Source of the DNA: an uncultured Eubacteriales bacterium | Lineage (GTDB): Bacteria > Bacillota > Clostridia > Oscillospirales > Oscillospiraceae | Assembly (NCBI GenBank): GCA_900549545.1 | Contig: URPA01000018.1 | Location: 1-29,937, forward strand | DNA length: 29,937 nucleotides | Direction of reading: 5' to 3' | Shown here: positions 1 through 7,634 of the stretch, one piece after another | How the letters are laid out: each line of letters starts with the position of its first letter | Position numbering within the stretch: position 1 is the first letter of the stretch | The notes under the pieces: model-generated | Told to the model about the DNA's origin: nothing | Databases searched by the model: none | Seen by the model: only the letters and a program-made list of their open reading frames with translations | Made by a program: the position numbers and the translations under genes

Positions 1-81
1 ATTTTCCTACTTAGGGGGCTTTTTGTCTATTGTCCGTTTTTACTGGTTCGGTTCACTTCCGTGGGGACATTTTTATAAAAC

Positions 82-116
82 AAAACATGCGAACCGTTTT
101 CGGCCCGCATGTTTTT
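82..116 (-). terminator. Intrinsic terminator of the metallophosphoesterase gene
   Basis: A 10-bp perfect stem (AAAACATGCG 82-91 with CGCATGTTTT 106-115) with an inner CCG/CGG pairing lies directly after the minus-strand stop codon. On the minus strand it continues into a T-rich tract. It fits a rho-independent terminator. Confidence 0.8.
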
Positions 117-117
117 G

Positions 118-1365
118 TTACATTGTCACCCGCAGCACACGTTTTTCAACTCCGGTGGTATCGAGAATTGAGGTGAGATACTGGCCAAAAAACGGTACAT
201 CGGAGTTGTTGATAAGCTCCATCGCTTTGTCAAACTGCGCGGGGTCGAAGCTCTCCCCGGCAAAATAGAGGGTGTTTGCCTTGGCAAAAGCGTCGGCAAT
301 GAGCGCTTTTTCGTCGGCGGAGAGGGGAGCGTCCTCAAGGCGGCTGTCTGCCTTGAGGCGCGAGGTGTATTCGTAATACTCCGTCGCATAGGCGGCGAAA
401 TCCTCAAGCTCCGCCGTCAGCTGTCCGTTTGCCCGGAGCCAGCCCGACACATCGACCTGCCGCACGGCGTAATCGACGCCCGTGCCGTCATATGTAAGCT
501 CCCCGTACTGAATCGGCGGCATCTCGAGGGAGGAGGTTACGATCTCAGTGATACCGTTTTCGGCTTTTACGCTCTGGATATGTATATGCCCGCTGAGAAT
601 GAGCCTGACCTTGTATTTTTCCATCAGCGCCTGGAGCTTATCGGCGTTTAACAGCTGATAGCCGAAGCTGAGCAGGGGATTGTGCGCAAAGAGATTCTGG
701 TGGCAGACCGCTATAACATCCGCGCCCTGCCTTTTGGCGGTCTTGAGCTCGGCTTTTATCCAGTCGAGCGTCCCGTCCTTCAAAAAGCCGCTGCCGCCGC
801 AGTTAGCGTCGAGCATCAAAATCTTCAAATCATCGCTCGCGCGGTAGATATAGCTGAAGGAGCTCTCGTCCCGGCTCTCGGCCTGGTCCCGCCCAAAGGG
901 GCTGTACAGCTCAAAAAACTGCTGGGAAGTGAGTGCGTCCACCAGCTCATAATCCTCGCCGACATATTTTATGGCAAACTCCCGCCCCGCATCGTGGTTG
1001 CCGGGGATGACAAGGACCTGAATCCCGGCCTCCTGCACGCGCTCAAGCTTCTCAATAAAATCCCTGTGGCTCTGCACGGCGCCGTTGAGCGTCATGTCCC
1101 CGCCCAAGACCAGCAGGTCGGGCTGCTTTTCAATGACCTCGGCGAAAAAGGCCTCGTTTATTTCCTCGGAATATTCGATGCACTTCCCGTCTCCCTGGGC
1201 GACGGCCTCTTTGAAGAGCGGCCCGCCGTCTGTAAGCTCCGGGGAGAGATAATGGTTGTCGGTGGCGAAAATGATGGAGACAGGCTCCGCCTCCCTGCCG
1301 CCGCAGCCGGAGAGACAGCCGAGCGTCAGGCAGAGGGCAACGATTATCAGCAAAGCTCTTTTCAA
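118..1365 (-). CDS. Calcineurin-like metallophosphoesterase lipoprotein
   Basis: A 415-residue secreted phosphoesterase, probably anchored to the outer face of the cell membrane. Residues 1-20 are a signal peptide ending in a lipobox LSGC, with Cys21 as the expected lipidated residue. The dimetal phosphoesterase motifs appear in order: D36-N-H38, GGD (88-90) followed by N94-G95, GNHD (122-125), H222 in a CHQN motif, and GHIH (259-262). The family hydrolyses phosphomonoesters, phosphodiesters or nucleotides; the substrate here cannot be told. The start is a TTG preceded by AAGGAG at about 9 nt. It stands alone, with its own promoter upstream and a terminator touching the stop. The tail beyond residue 300 is helical and unassigned. 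The fold assignment is firm, the substrate unknown. Confidence 0.9.
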   Translation of the reverse strand: MKRALLIIVALCLTLGCLSGCGGREAEPVSIIFATDNHYLSPELTDGGPLFKEAVAQGDGKCIEYSEEINEAFFAEVIEKQPDLLVLGGDMTLNGAVQSHRDFIEKLERVQEAGIQVLVIPGNHDAGREFAIKYVGEDYELVDALTSQQFFELYSPFGRDQAESRDESSFSYIYRASDDLKILMLDANCGGSGFLKDGTLDWIKAELKTAKRQGADVIAVCHQNLFAHNPLLSFGYQLLNADKLQALMEKYKVRLILSGHIHIQSVKAENGITEIVTSSLEMPPIQYGELTYDGTGVDYAVRQVDVSGWLRANGQLTAELEDFAAYATEYYEYTSRLKADSRLEDAPLSADEKALIADAFAKANTLYFAGESFDPAQFDKAMELINNSDVPFFGQYLTSILDTTGVEKRVLRVTM

Positions 1366-1395
1366 AATATCCTACTCCTTGCATGGTTTTTATTG

Positions 1396-1424
1396 ATGAT
1401 ACAACATATTCCGGGAAAAAACAA
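1396..1424 (-). promoter_or_regulatory. Sigma-A-like promoter for the phosphoesterase gene
   Basis: On the minus strand a -35 TTGTTT (1419-1424) and -10 TATCAT (1396-1401) are separated by 17 bp, about 30 nt before the TTG start. A nearby TTGACA further upstream has unsuitable spacing (23 bp). Confidence 0.55.
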
Positions 1425-1484
1425 TGTCAAATAATAAGCAAAAGGCGAAAATCTTAAAAATGCTTTAAATTTTTGTAATATATC

Positions 1485-1513
1485 TTTACCTTTAAGCTCT
1501 TTTGCGTTATACT
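1485..1513 (+). promoter_or_regulatory. Sigma-A-like promoter for the GtrA-like gene
   Basis: -35 TTTACC (1485-1490), 17-bp spacer, -10 TATACT (1508-1513), followed by a short leader and the start codon at 1546. Confidence 0.65.
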
Positions 1514-1545
1514 CTTTCAAAAGAAATTTTCCTGAAGGTGAAAAA

Positions 1546-1959
1546 ATGAAAGGCAAAGAAATAGTGCGCTTTTTGAAATTCATGCTCTTTTCAATCAGCG
1601 CCGGGCTTATAGAAATGGCGGTTTTCGCGCTCATGAACGAGCTGACGCCGCTGAGCTATTGGCCCTGTTATCTCACGGCGCTGCTGCTCTCTGTGCTGTG
1701 GAACTTTACCCTAAACCGGAGGTTTACCTTCCGCTCGGCCGCCAATGTTCCGGTGGCGATGATGAAGGTGCTGGCCTATTACGCGGTGTTCACCCCCGCG
1801 ACGACTCTGCTGGGGCACTATCTGGCTGACGTGCTGGGCTGGAACGAATATCTGGTGACGGGCATAAACATGGTGCTCAATTTCTCCACGGAGTTTTTAT
1901 ATCAGCGCTTCTTCGTCTTTGGCAAGACCATCGACAGCAAACCGAAAAAGCAAAAATGA
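1546..1959 (+). CDS. GtrA-like family membrane protein
   Basis: A 137-residue protein with four predicted membrane helices (about residues 10-30, 36-56, 75-95, 102-122) and a basic C-terminal tail (KPKKQK). The segment WNFTLNRRFTFR between helices two and three is the signature of the GtrA family, whose members help move polyprenyl-phosphate-linked sugars across the membrane for cell wall or polysaccharide glycosylation. No glycosyltransferase sits next to it, so its partner is elsewhere. The ATG is preceded by GAAGGTGA. It is a single-gene unit with its own promoter and a shared terminator. Family assignment is good; the sugar is unknown. Confidence 0.85.
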   Translation: MKGKEIVRFLKFMLFSISAGLIEMAVFALMNELTPLSYWPCYLTALLLSVLWNFTLNRRFTFRSAANVPVAMMKVLAYYAVFTPATTLLGHYLADVLGWNEYLVTGINMVLNFSTEFLYQRFFVFGKTIDSKPKKQK

Positions 1960-1964
1960 ACAGC

Positions 1965-1995
1965 AAAACTCCCTGCCTGCCGGCAGGGAGTTTTT
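1965..1995. terminator. Bidirectional terminator between convergent genes
   Basis: A 13-bp perfect stem (1965-1977 with 1982-1994) and 4-nt loop. A-tract on one side and T-tract on the other let it serve both the GtrA-like gene (+) and the zinc-ribbon protein gene (-) whose stop lies at 1998. Confidence 0.88.
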
Positions 1996-1997
1996 AA

Positions 1998-2417
1998 TTA
2001 CGTCTTTCTATACAGAGTGTAACCGCATTTGCATTTGATGTGTATCTTGCCTTTGCCCTTGGGGACGCGGATCATCGTGCCGCAGCCGGGGCATTTATAA
2101 AACTTATAGCTCTTGCGCTGACGCCAGCGCTCCCTCGCGTCGAGCCGCTTCTGCCTGCGCTGGGCGCAGAGCCTTGCAAAGGCCAGATTTTCCGCCTCGC
2201 GCCGGTCAAGCCTGCGGGAGAAAGCCCGCACAAAGCTGTATATCAGCAGCGCCGCACCTATCCACAGCGCAATCGAGGAGAGCACCGCCACAAGCGCGCC
2301 GCTGAAAAAGCGCAGCAGCAGCGCCATGAGAATAAACGACGCCCCGTACCAGAACAGGTATTTGGAAAACTCGTCCATACCCTGCCTGCCGGCGAAAAAC
2401 CCTTTACCTTTGTTCAC
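1998..2417 (-). CDS. Small membrane protein with C-terminal zinc ribbon
   Basis: A 139-residue protein of unknown function. Two membrane helices (about 21-39 and 44-64) are followed by a very basic helical stretch (65-105) and a zinc ribbon with C109-x2-C112 and C129-x-C131. The arrangement suggests a membrane-tethered cytoplasmic zinc-binding or nucleic-acid-contacting domain, but no function can be assigned. The start is a GTG with an AAGGGGG-like site upstream; an internal ATG at codon 14 is an alternative. It is a single-gene unit with a near-consensus promoter. Confidence 0.75.
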   Translation of the reverse strand: MNKGKGFFAGRQGMDEFSKYLFWYGASFILMALLLRFFSGALVAVLSSIALWIGAALLIYSFVRAFSRRLDRREAENLAFARLCAQRRQKRLDARERWRQRKSYKFYKCPGCGTMIRVPKGKGKIHIKCKCGYTLYRKT

Positions 2418-2446
2418 CTTAATGCCCCCTTGTCCGTCTGTATACG

Positions 2447-2475
2447 ATTTTAGGAAGCGAAAATGAATATGTCAA
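2447..2475 (-). promoter_or_regulatory. Sigma-A-like promoter for the zinc-ribbon membrane protein
   Basis: On the minus strand: -35 TTGACA (2470-2475), 17-bp spacer, -10 TAAAAT (2447-2452). Confidence 0.75.
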
Positions 2476-2510
2476 GTCCGGCGGCGAATAATTTACAGTT
2501 ACTTAACTTA

Positions 2511-2611
2511 GGCGCGCTGCAAAATCAAGCTTTGCAGCGCGCCTGATGATATTTAACCTGCGGCCAAATGATATACGTTTACAGCGGGTGATATCGCCCC
2601 CTTAGGGGGCG
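2511..2611. repeat. Palindromic repeats, probably a decayed hairpin chain
   Basis: This intergenic stretch holds a 13-bp perfect inverted repeat (GGCGCGCTGCAAA 2511-2523 with 2531-2543, 7-nt loop). There is also a 7-bp hairpin with a TTA loop (CGCCCCC 2595-2601, GGGGGCG 2605-2611), and recurring TGATAT linkers. Neither hairpin has a T-tract on the side expected for a terminator. The TGATAT spacing resembles the better preserved hairpin chain at 19721-19918. Confidence 0.6.
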
Positions 2612-2670
2612 GTTAAGGTGTCCCTGCGGGATGATTTGAAATATTTGAGGCTGCCGCAAAAGCTTTCAAA

Positions 2671-4656
2671 TTACTTTACTCTCTCGTATTCGCAGCTGCT
2701 GCGGATGTTGCCGGTGCTGTCGTACTTGAGGTAGGCGATATGGTCAACAACGGATATGGCGGCATAGTAGGTGTAGGTCCCGTCATTATAGATAAAGCTT
2801 GTGCCGTCCTCACCCACGGGCAGGTCCACGGTAAAGGACTCCGTCCCCGTGCCGCTCAGGCGCAGGATAATGCTGTCCCCGTCGAGAATAATGGCGCTTT
2901 CAAAGCTCTTGCAGGCCTCGTTGCTGCCTACGGTCATGGGCAGAACCGTCGCGTCACCGGAATGGAGCACCCAGCTGTCGCAATAGGGCTTGTATTTATC
3001 CAGCAGCTCCATCCAGTGCTCCCGGTCGGGGAAGTCCTCCTCATAGGCGGTGAGCCAGTCATAGGCGGCGTAGAGTCTGCCATCGCGGCAGAGCTCAAAA
3101 AACTCGCGCGTGTAGTCAATGGCATAGGCTATCTTCTCGGGGTATTCCGCCGCGTCCTTATAATTGCCGAGGCTCTCGAAAAGCTCAGTCAAAGCGTCAG
3201 AGAGGGGCAGCGCGTCGTCAGGCGGGGCCACATCAAGGCAGACATCCGCCGCGTCCTGACCGCAGGCGGCGTTGAGGTCAGCTATCACCTCAGCGCCCAG
3301 CTTGAGCGCGGCCTCCTTGGAGATGTAGAAAAGAGTGGGGCTGTCAGTCTCGGTGCTGATAACGGCGCTTATATTGCGGATATCGTACCTGCCGATAAAG
3401 TTATACAGGGCCACTGCCTTGCGGTACAGGGCCTCCTGCTCCATCTCGGCGCTGTCGGAAAAGTCCCCCAGCTCATGGAAGGCATCCCTTGCGCGCAGGT
3501 AGCTGCCGCTGTCCAGAAGGGCGGCGGCGCTGTCATAAAACTCCTGCGACTGGGCCTGAATGTAGTCGGAAATCGCGCTTTTGCACATCTCTATGCGCTC
3601 GGCGCTGTCCTTGTAGCCCTCAAGGGCTGTGAAGCGGTCAATCGCGGCGTTATACAAAAGCAGCAGCACCGGCGTCTCCTCAGCGGCGGAGCGGCTTATC
3701 CCGGCGGCGGTCAGCGCGGACGCATCCTCCGCGGCGGCGCTTTCCATGATGTATACCGCCTCCATGTAGGGCACGTTTTTCTCCGCCTGCTGGGCGCTGT
3801 CCCGATAGTCCCCCAGCGCGATAAAGGCCTCCTTTGCCCCCTCAAAATCGTGCGAGTTCATGAGGGCGACGGCGCTCTGGTAGCTCCGGCTTAATTCCAG
3901 CGCCTTGGGCACGGTCAGCGCGGCCGCGACTATAAGCGCGATAATGGGCAGAAGAATCGCCGCGGTTATGGCGCGCTTTTTCTTTTTCGCCTTGGCCTCG
4001 GCGGCCTCGATCTCCGCCTGCTCCTGCTCGAGCTTCACTCTCTCGGCGCATTCCGTGCGCAGGGAGGCCAGATTGATGCTCTGCTGTGCCTTGAGCGAGC
4101 GGCGGCACTGGTGGCACTTGGCCTCACCCGCGTAGTTCACCGCGCCGCAGTTGCAAAACCAGATCTCCCCAAGGCTGAGCGGAGCATACTTGCAGTCCGC
4201 CCCATAGCGCACGCGGTACTGATTGGCAAGCTCCGCGTCGCCATAGTCCTCCTCAAGGGTCTTGAGCTCCTTTATTGGTGCCCATTCGCCCTCGCAGGTC
4301 CAGACGCTGTCATCGGCAAATAAAACCTCACCCACCGCGACGCTGAAGGCGCGGGCGGCGGCGTCCGGAAGGACAATGGCAGCATTGCGGCCAAACTCCC
4401 CATCCCGCGTGATGTTGAGGTTCTGGTATGTATATTTCACAGGCTGGCCGAGGGCCTTCCCGGCGGCGTCAAGCATCGTCACCGTCACGGTGACGGCGCT
4501 TATGGCCTTTTCGCTTATGCTGCGGTATTTTATCTGCGCAAGCAGATTGCCGCCGTAGCTGTCCTGAAGCAGGGCCCCCGCCAAAATCAGCAGGGGAGCG
4601 CCCTTTGTGTACAGGTTGCGCTCAGCGGAAAACAGCCGCTTAAATCTCTCTGCCAT
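2671..4656 (-). CDS. Zinc-ribbon membrane protein with TPR-like GDYxDSA repeats
   Basis: A 661-residue protein of unknown function. The N-terminal region (1-160) looks like a beta-rich domain. A zinc ribbon follows (C168-x-C170, C181-x2-C184), then a charged helical segment (200-228), one membrane helix (230-249) and a large presumably extracellular part. The latter repeats the helical motif G-[DN]-[YF]-x-D-[SA]-A: LGDYRDSA, EGYKDSA, LGDFSDSA and LGNYKDAA. Such repeats are common in surface-exposed TPR-like proteins of Clostridia. The C-terminal 120 residues look beta-rich. It is the second gene of a two-gene unit, 21 nt after the small membrane protein. Any partner or substrate is unknown. 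Confidence 0.8.
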   Translation of the reverse strand: MAERFKRLFSAERNLYTKGAPLLILAGALLQDSYGGNLLAQIKYRSISEKAISAVTVTVTMLDAAGKALGQPVKYTYQNLNITRDGEFGRNAAIVLPDAAARAFSVAVGEVLFADDSVWTCEGEWAPIKELKTLEEDYGDAELANQYRVRYGADCKYAPLSLGEIWFCNCGAVNYAGEAKCHQCRRSLKAQQSINLASLRTECAERVKLEQEQAEIEAAEAKAKKKKRAITAAILLPIIALIVAAALTVPKALELSRSYQSAVALMNSHDFEGAKEAFIALGDYRDSAQQAEKNVPYMEAVYIMESAAAEDASALTAAGISRSAAEETPVLLLLYNAAIDRFTALEGYKDSAERIEMCKSAISDYIQAQSQEFYDSAAALLDSGSYLRARDAFHELGDFSDSAEMEQEALYRKAVALYNFIGRYDIRNISAVISTETDSPTLFYISKEAALKLGAEVIADLNAACGQDAADVCLDVAPPDDALPLSDALTELFESLGNYKDAAEYPEKIAYAIDYTREFFELCRDGRLYAAYDWLTAYEEDFPDREHWMELLDKYKPYCDSWVLHSGDATVLPMTVGSNEACKSFESAIILDGDSIILRLSGTGTESFTVDLPVGEDGTSFIYNDGTYTYYAAISVVDHIAYLKYDSTGNIRSSCEYERVK

Positions 4657-4677
4657 AGTTTATCCCCCTCCGAATAT

Positions 4678-4917
4678 TCAGAGCTCCGGCAGCTCGTCGC
4701 TTATCAAAACGGACATCTGCTGGCCGCCTCTGTCGGGCAGGGAGGCGATGAGAATATACCCCGCGAAGGTCAGCAGAAAGGCCAGCCAGAAATACTTTTT
4801 CTGCCCCCAGCCCTTGGCGGAGGCGGCCTTGAAAAACTCCATGGCCACAAAAGCGTCAATGGCGAGCAGCAGGGCGGCCGCCAGTATTATCAGGATAACA
4901 AGCACAAATGAAGGCAT
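4678..4917 (-). CDS. Small two-helix membrane protein, function unknown
   Basis: A 79-residue hydrophobic protein with two membrane helices (about 3-24 and 43-60) joined by a short basic loop (KGWGQKKYFW) and an acidic C-terminal tail. I do not recognise a named family with certainty. It is the first gene of a minus-strand unit with the 661-residue zinc-ribbon protein and probably acts with it. The ATG is preceded by AGGGGTG at 7 nt. A promoter lies just upstream, back to back with that of rpiB. Confidence 0.7.
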   Translation of the reverse strand: MPSFVLVILIILAAALLLAIDAFVAMEFFKAASAKGWGQKKYFWLAFLLTFAGYILIASLPDRGGQQMSVLISDELPEL

Positions 4918-4958
4918 ATTCCAACACCCCTGTCAACTGTTTTATGTAAATCAAGGAC

Positions 4959-4987
4959 AGTATATCACAGGTGTCGACAAGTTTCAA
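4959..4987 (-). promoter_or_regulatory. Promoter of the small membrane protein/zinc-ribbon unit
   Basis: On the minus strand: -35 TTGAAA (4982-4987), 17-bp spacer, -10 TATACT (4959-4964). It is divergent from the rpiB promoter, with 9 bp between the two -35 boxes. Confidence 0.7.
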
Positions 4988-4996
4988 TGATTATGC

Positions 4997-5025
4997 TTGA
5001 ACCTTTTTGGATATAGTGATAAAAT
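4997..5025 (+). promoter_or_regulatory. Promoter of rpiB
   Basis: -35 TTGAAC (4997-5002), 17-bp spacer, -10 TAAAAT (5020-5025). AGGAGG at 5043-5048 precedes the ATG at 5058. Confidence 0.75.
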
Positions 5026-5057
5026 AAATTGAAAAAATAGGCAGGAGGACAGCGAAA

Positions 5058-5486
5058 ATGATTGCGATAGGTTCTGACCACGGCGGATTCGCCCTTAAAC
5101 AGGCGGTTATGAAGCATCTGAGCGACAGGGGCCTTGAATATAAGGATTTCGGCACATATTCCGAGGAGAGCTGCGACTATCCCGAGTACGGCAGGGCGGT
5201 GGCCCTCGCGGTGGCCTCCGGCGAGTGTGAGCGGGGCATTGCCATCTGCGGCACGGGGATAGGCATATCCATCGCCGCCAACAAGGTTCCCGGCATCCGC
5301 GCGGCATTGTGCGGGGACTGCTTTTCCGCCGAGGCTACGAGAGAGCATAACGACGCGAATGTCCTGGCCCTGGGCGCGCGTGTCGTGGGCGAGGGGCTTG
5401 CCCTCAAGATAGTGGACACTTTTTTGGACACGCCATTTTCAAACGATGAGCGCCATGTGCGGCGCATAGCCAAGATAGAGGGCTGA
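5058..5486 (+). CDS. rpiB: Ribose-5-phosphate isomerase B
   Basis: A 142-residue cytoplasmic enzyme that interconverts ribose 5-phosphate and ribulose 5-phosphate in the non-oxidative pentose phosphate pathway. The family landmarks are intact: N-terminal IGSDHGG with D7-H8, Cys64 in CGTGIG (the catalytic thiol in RpiB enzymes), SIAANK, and REHNDANVLALGAR (95-108) for phosphate and substrate binding. Length matches the family. The related LacA/LacB galactose-6-phosphate isomerases share the fold, but the CGTGIG and HNDAN motifs favour RpiB. It leads a plus-strand run with the next two genes, separated from the following gene by 33 bp. Confidence 0.95.
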   Translation: MIAIGSDHGGFALKQAVMKHLSDRGLEYKDFGTYSEESCDYPEYGRAVALAVASGECERGIAICGTGIGISIAANKVPGIRAALCGDCFSAEATREHNDANVLALGARVVGEGLALKIVDTFLDTPFSNDERHVRRIAKIEG

Positions 5487-5519
5487 GGTATCCGTCAGCC
5501 CGCTTAAAAGGAGAAAACA

Positions 5520-6671
5520 TTGGCAAGAAACAGTGAATTTTACAAGGGCCGGCGCAAAAAACGCAACTACGCGCTGGTGCCCTTTGCGATACTGCTGATA
5601 TTGGTGACGCTTGTAGTCGTCGCCTTTTACGGCACACAGAAATACGCGGTCATATCTGACGACGGCGTGACGGTAAGGCTTCCCATTGACGGGGAGGAGG
5701 ATGCCGGGCCGCTGGATACTGACGGCAGCGTTGTGCAGGAGTTTGCGCCGGTTGAGCTGGATGTGGTGTTTGACCCGCCGGACTATTCCCGCGTTGAGGT
5801 CAGCGCCGGGGAAAATTCCCAGCCTATAAGGGCAATCTACCTTGCGGCGGAGGACTTGAGCGAGGAGAACATCAACGCCGCGGCGGACAGGCTTTCAAGC
5901 GGCAACGCCCTGCTTCTGGAGATGAAGCCCAGAAACGGCCTTCTGATGTGGAACTCGAGCACAACGGCCGCCCTCAACTATGCCCTGCGCGCGGATTCGG
6001 ACGTGGTCAACGCCATACCGCGCATCGTTTCGGAGCTTAAGGAGCGGGGGATATACCTTGCCGCACAGATAAGCTGCTGCCTGGACGAGGCATATGCCAC
6101 CCGCAGCACGGGGGTCGCTCTCTGCCATGTGAGCGGCTGGAACTATACCGACAAGGAGGGCACCTGGCTTGACCCGTACAACCCCAATGTGCGCAGCTAT
6201 GTGATTGACCTTGCCAATGAGCTCTATGACATTGGCTTTGACGAGGTTATTCTGGCCGACGTGATGCACCCGGTGTTTGAGCTGAAGGAGGGCGAGCAGG
6301 CGCCGGAAATGATGTACACCCGGCAGATGTCCACCGACCCCACCCCTGTAAACGCAGTCTGCGGCTTCGCGGTCTATGTCGCGCAGGAGCTTGCCGACAG
6401 GGGGGATAAGCTGCTGTCTATTTACTGCAACTCCCGCACCGCCCTTGCCAAGGCCGACACTGCCAACGGGCAGGATGCGGCACTGTTCATGAAGATATAC
6501 GACAGGGTGTATTTCCCGACCGACAGGTACACCTATCCCTTCAATGTGCAGGATATGGAAAACAGTGTGCCCGTGGGCTCGGTGTATGACAGGCTGGTCC
6601 CGGTCGTGGTCAACTACCTGCCTGCCGATAACAGCTCATGGGTCTATATCGAGGAGCCGGAGGAAGAATAA
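5520..6671 (+). CDS. Membrane-anchored glycoside-hydrolase-like protein (DUF4015 type)
   Basis: A 383-residue protein with a short basic N-terminus, one membrane helix (about 20-42), an acidic linker, and a TIM-barrel-like domain from about residue 103 to the end. The patterns AIYLAAEDLSEENI, GNALLLEMKP, ERGIYLAAQISC, WLDPYNPNVRSYVIDLANEL and GFDEVILADVMHP match the putative glycoside hydrolase family once called DUF4015. The catalytic role of these proteins is not proven. The start is TTG at 5520, chosen because AAAAGGAG sits 5-6 nt upstream. Its stop overlaps the start of the next gene by one base (TAATG), so the two are translationally coupled. Confidence 0.8.
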   Translation: MARNSEFYKGRRKKRNYALVPFAILLILVTLVVVAFYGTQKYAVISDDGVTVRLPIDGEEDAGPLDTDGSVVQEFAPVELDVVFDPPDYSRVEVSAGENSQPIRAIYLAAEDLSEENINAAADRLSSGNALLLEMKPRNGLLMWNSSTTAALNYALRADSDVVNAIPRIVSELKERGIYLAAQISCCLDEAYATRSTGVALCHVSGWNYTDKEGTWLDPYNPNVRSYVIDLANELYDIGFDEVILADVMHPVFELKEGEQAPEMMYTRQMSTDPTPVNAVCGFAVYVAQELADRGDKLLSIYCNSRTALAKADTANGQDAALFMKIYDRVYFPTDRYTYPFNVQDMENSVPVGSVYDRLVPVVVNYLPADNSSWVYIEEPEEE

Positions 6672-7549
6672 TGTACGAACTCAATCAGATAACCGATAGA
6701 AGCTATTATATCAACTGCCCGGCGAAGATAGGCGTTTTCAAGCTGACGGATAATGAGGTCTGCCTTATTGACAGCGGCAACGACAAGGACGCCGGCCGCC
6801 GCGTGCGCAAGATTCTCGACGAGCAGGGCTGGAAGCTCGGCTGCATCGTCAACACCCACTCAAATGCCGACCATATCGGCGGCAACAAATATCTCCAGCA
6901 GAATACCGGCTGCCGCATCTTTGCCGACGGGATAGAGACTGCCTTTACCCGCTACCCGATGCTCGAGCCGTCCTTTCTCTATGGCGGCTATCCCAGCAAG
7001 GACCTGCGGCACAAGTTCCTGCTCGCGCAGGAGAGCGCGGCGGAGGATATCACTTCCACGGATTTTCCCAAGGGGCTGGAGGTCATCCCACTGCGCGGGC
7101 ACTTTTTCCACATGATTGGCCTGCGCACGGCGGACAATGTTGTGTTTCTGGCCGACTGCATAAGCAGCGCGGCAACTCTTGACAAGTACAAGATTGGCTT
7201 TATTTACGATGTCCCCGCCTATCTTGAGACGCTCGACCGGGTTGAGAATATGGAGGCGGAGCTGTTCGTCCCCGCCCATGCCGAGGCGGCGAAGGACATA
7301 AAGGAACTTGTCCGCCTCAACAGGGAGACGGTGCTCTCCATCGCGGATAAGATTCTTGAGCTGCTCAAAACGCCCATGAACCCGGAGGAGCTTTTGAAGG
7401 CGCTCTTTGACGAGTATCAGCTCGTGATGAATTTTGAGCAGTATGTGCTGGTGGGCAGCACCCTGCGCTCTTACCTCTCGTGGCTCTATGACAGCGGGAA
7501 GATTTCCCCGAGCTTCGATGGCAATATGCTAAAATGGCGCGCTATTTGA
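6671..7549 (+). CDS. MBL-fold metallohydrolase
   Basis: A 292-residue metallo-beta-lactamase-fold protein, probably cytoplasmic. Metal-site motifs are visible: H63-S-N65-A-D67-H68, H144 in PLRGH, D162 in FLADC and H203 in PAHAE. The canonical HxHxDH motif has Asn65 in place of the second histidine, which may alter metal use. The C-terminal 90 residues form a helical region (LNRETVLSIADKIL onward). The start is the ATG at 6671 overlapping the upstream stop; an in-frame upstream start at 6638 would run through the preceding gene and is unlikely. The substrate is unknown; the family includes hydrolases of thioesters, phosphodiesters and lactones. Confidence 0.82.
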   Translation: MYELNQITDRSYYINCPAKIGVFKLTDNEVCLIDSGNDKDAGRRVRKILDEQGWKLGCIVNTHSNADHIGGNKYLQQNTGCRIFADGIETAFTRYPMLEPSFLYGGYPSKDLRHKFLLAQESAAEDITSTDFPKGLEVIPLRGHFFHMIGLRTADNVVFLADCISSAATLDKYKIGFIYDVPAYLETLDRVENMEAELFVPAHAEAAKDIKELVRLNRETVLSIADKILELLKTPMNPEELLKALFDEYQLVMNFEQYVLVGSTLRSYLSWLYDSGKISPSFDGNMLKWRAI

Positions 7550-7586
7550 TTTTTCTTGCTTTTCCCGGCGGCTTTTGACAAAATTT

Positions 7587-7634
7587 CCCCCCCTGACATG
7601 AGTATACTTGACTCATGTCAAGGGGGTGTTTTTT
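7587..7634 (+). terminator. Terminator-like hairpin overlapping the SleB-like gene's ribosome site
   Basis: A perfect 10-bp inverted repeat (TGACATGAGT 7594-7603 with ACTCATGTCA 7611-7620, 7-nt loop) is extended by C-tract/G-tract pairing and followed by a run of T residues (7629-7636). It fits an intrinsic terminator after the MBL gene. Its 3' arm contains AGGGGGTG, the only plausible ribosome site for the next gene, and the T-run ends in that gene's TTG start. Confidence 0.75.

Noticed and set aside
682..1434. Long plus-strand ORF opposite the phosphoesterase
   Set aside because: It mirrors a gene with complete catalytic motifs, has no ribosome site, and its protein resembles no family.
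2740..3894. 384-codon plus-strand ORF opposite the 661-residue protein
   Set aside because: Antisense shadow; no ribosome site or promoter, and the minus strand carries a zinc ribbon, membrane helix and repeats.
7575..7608. Possible sigma-A promoter TTGACA with TATACT before the SleB-like gene
   Set aside because: The spacing is 22 bp, and the TATACT overlaps the terminator hairpin loop; a promoter is not supported.
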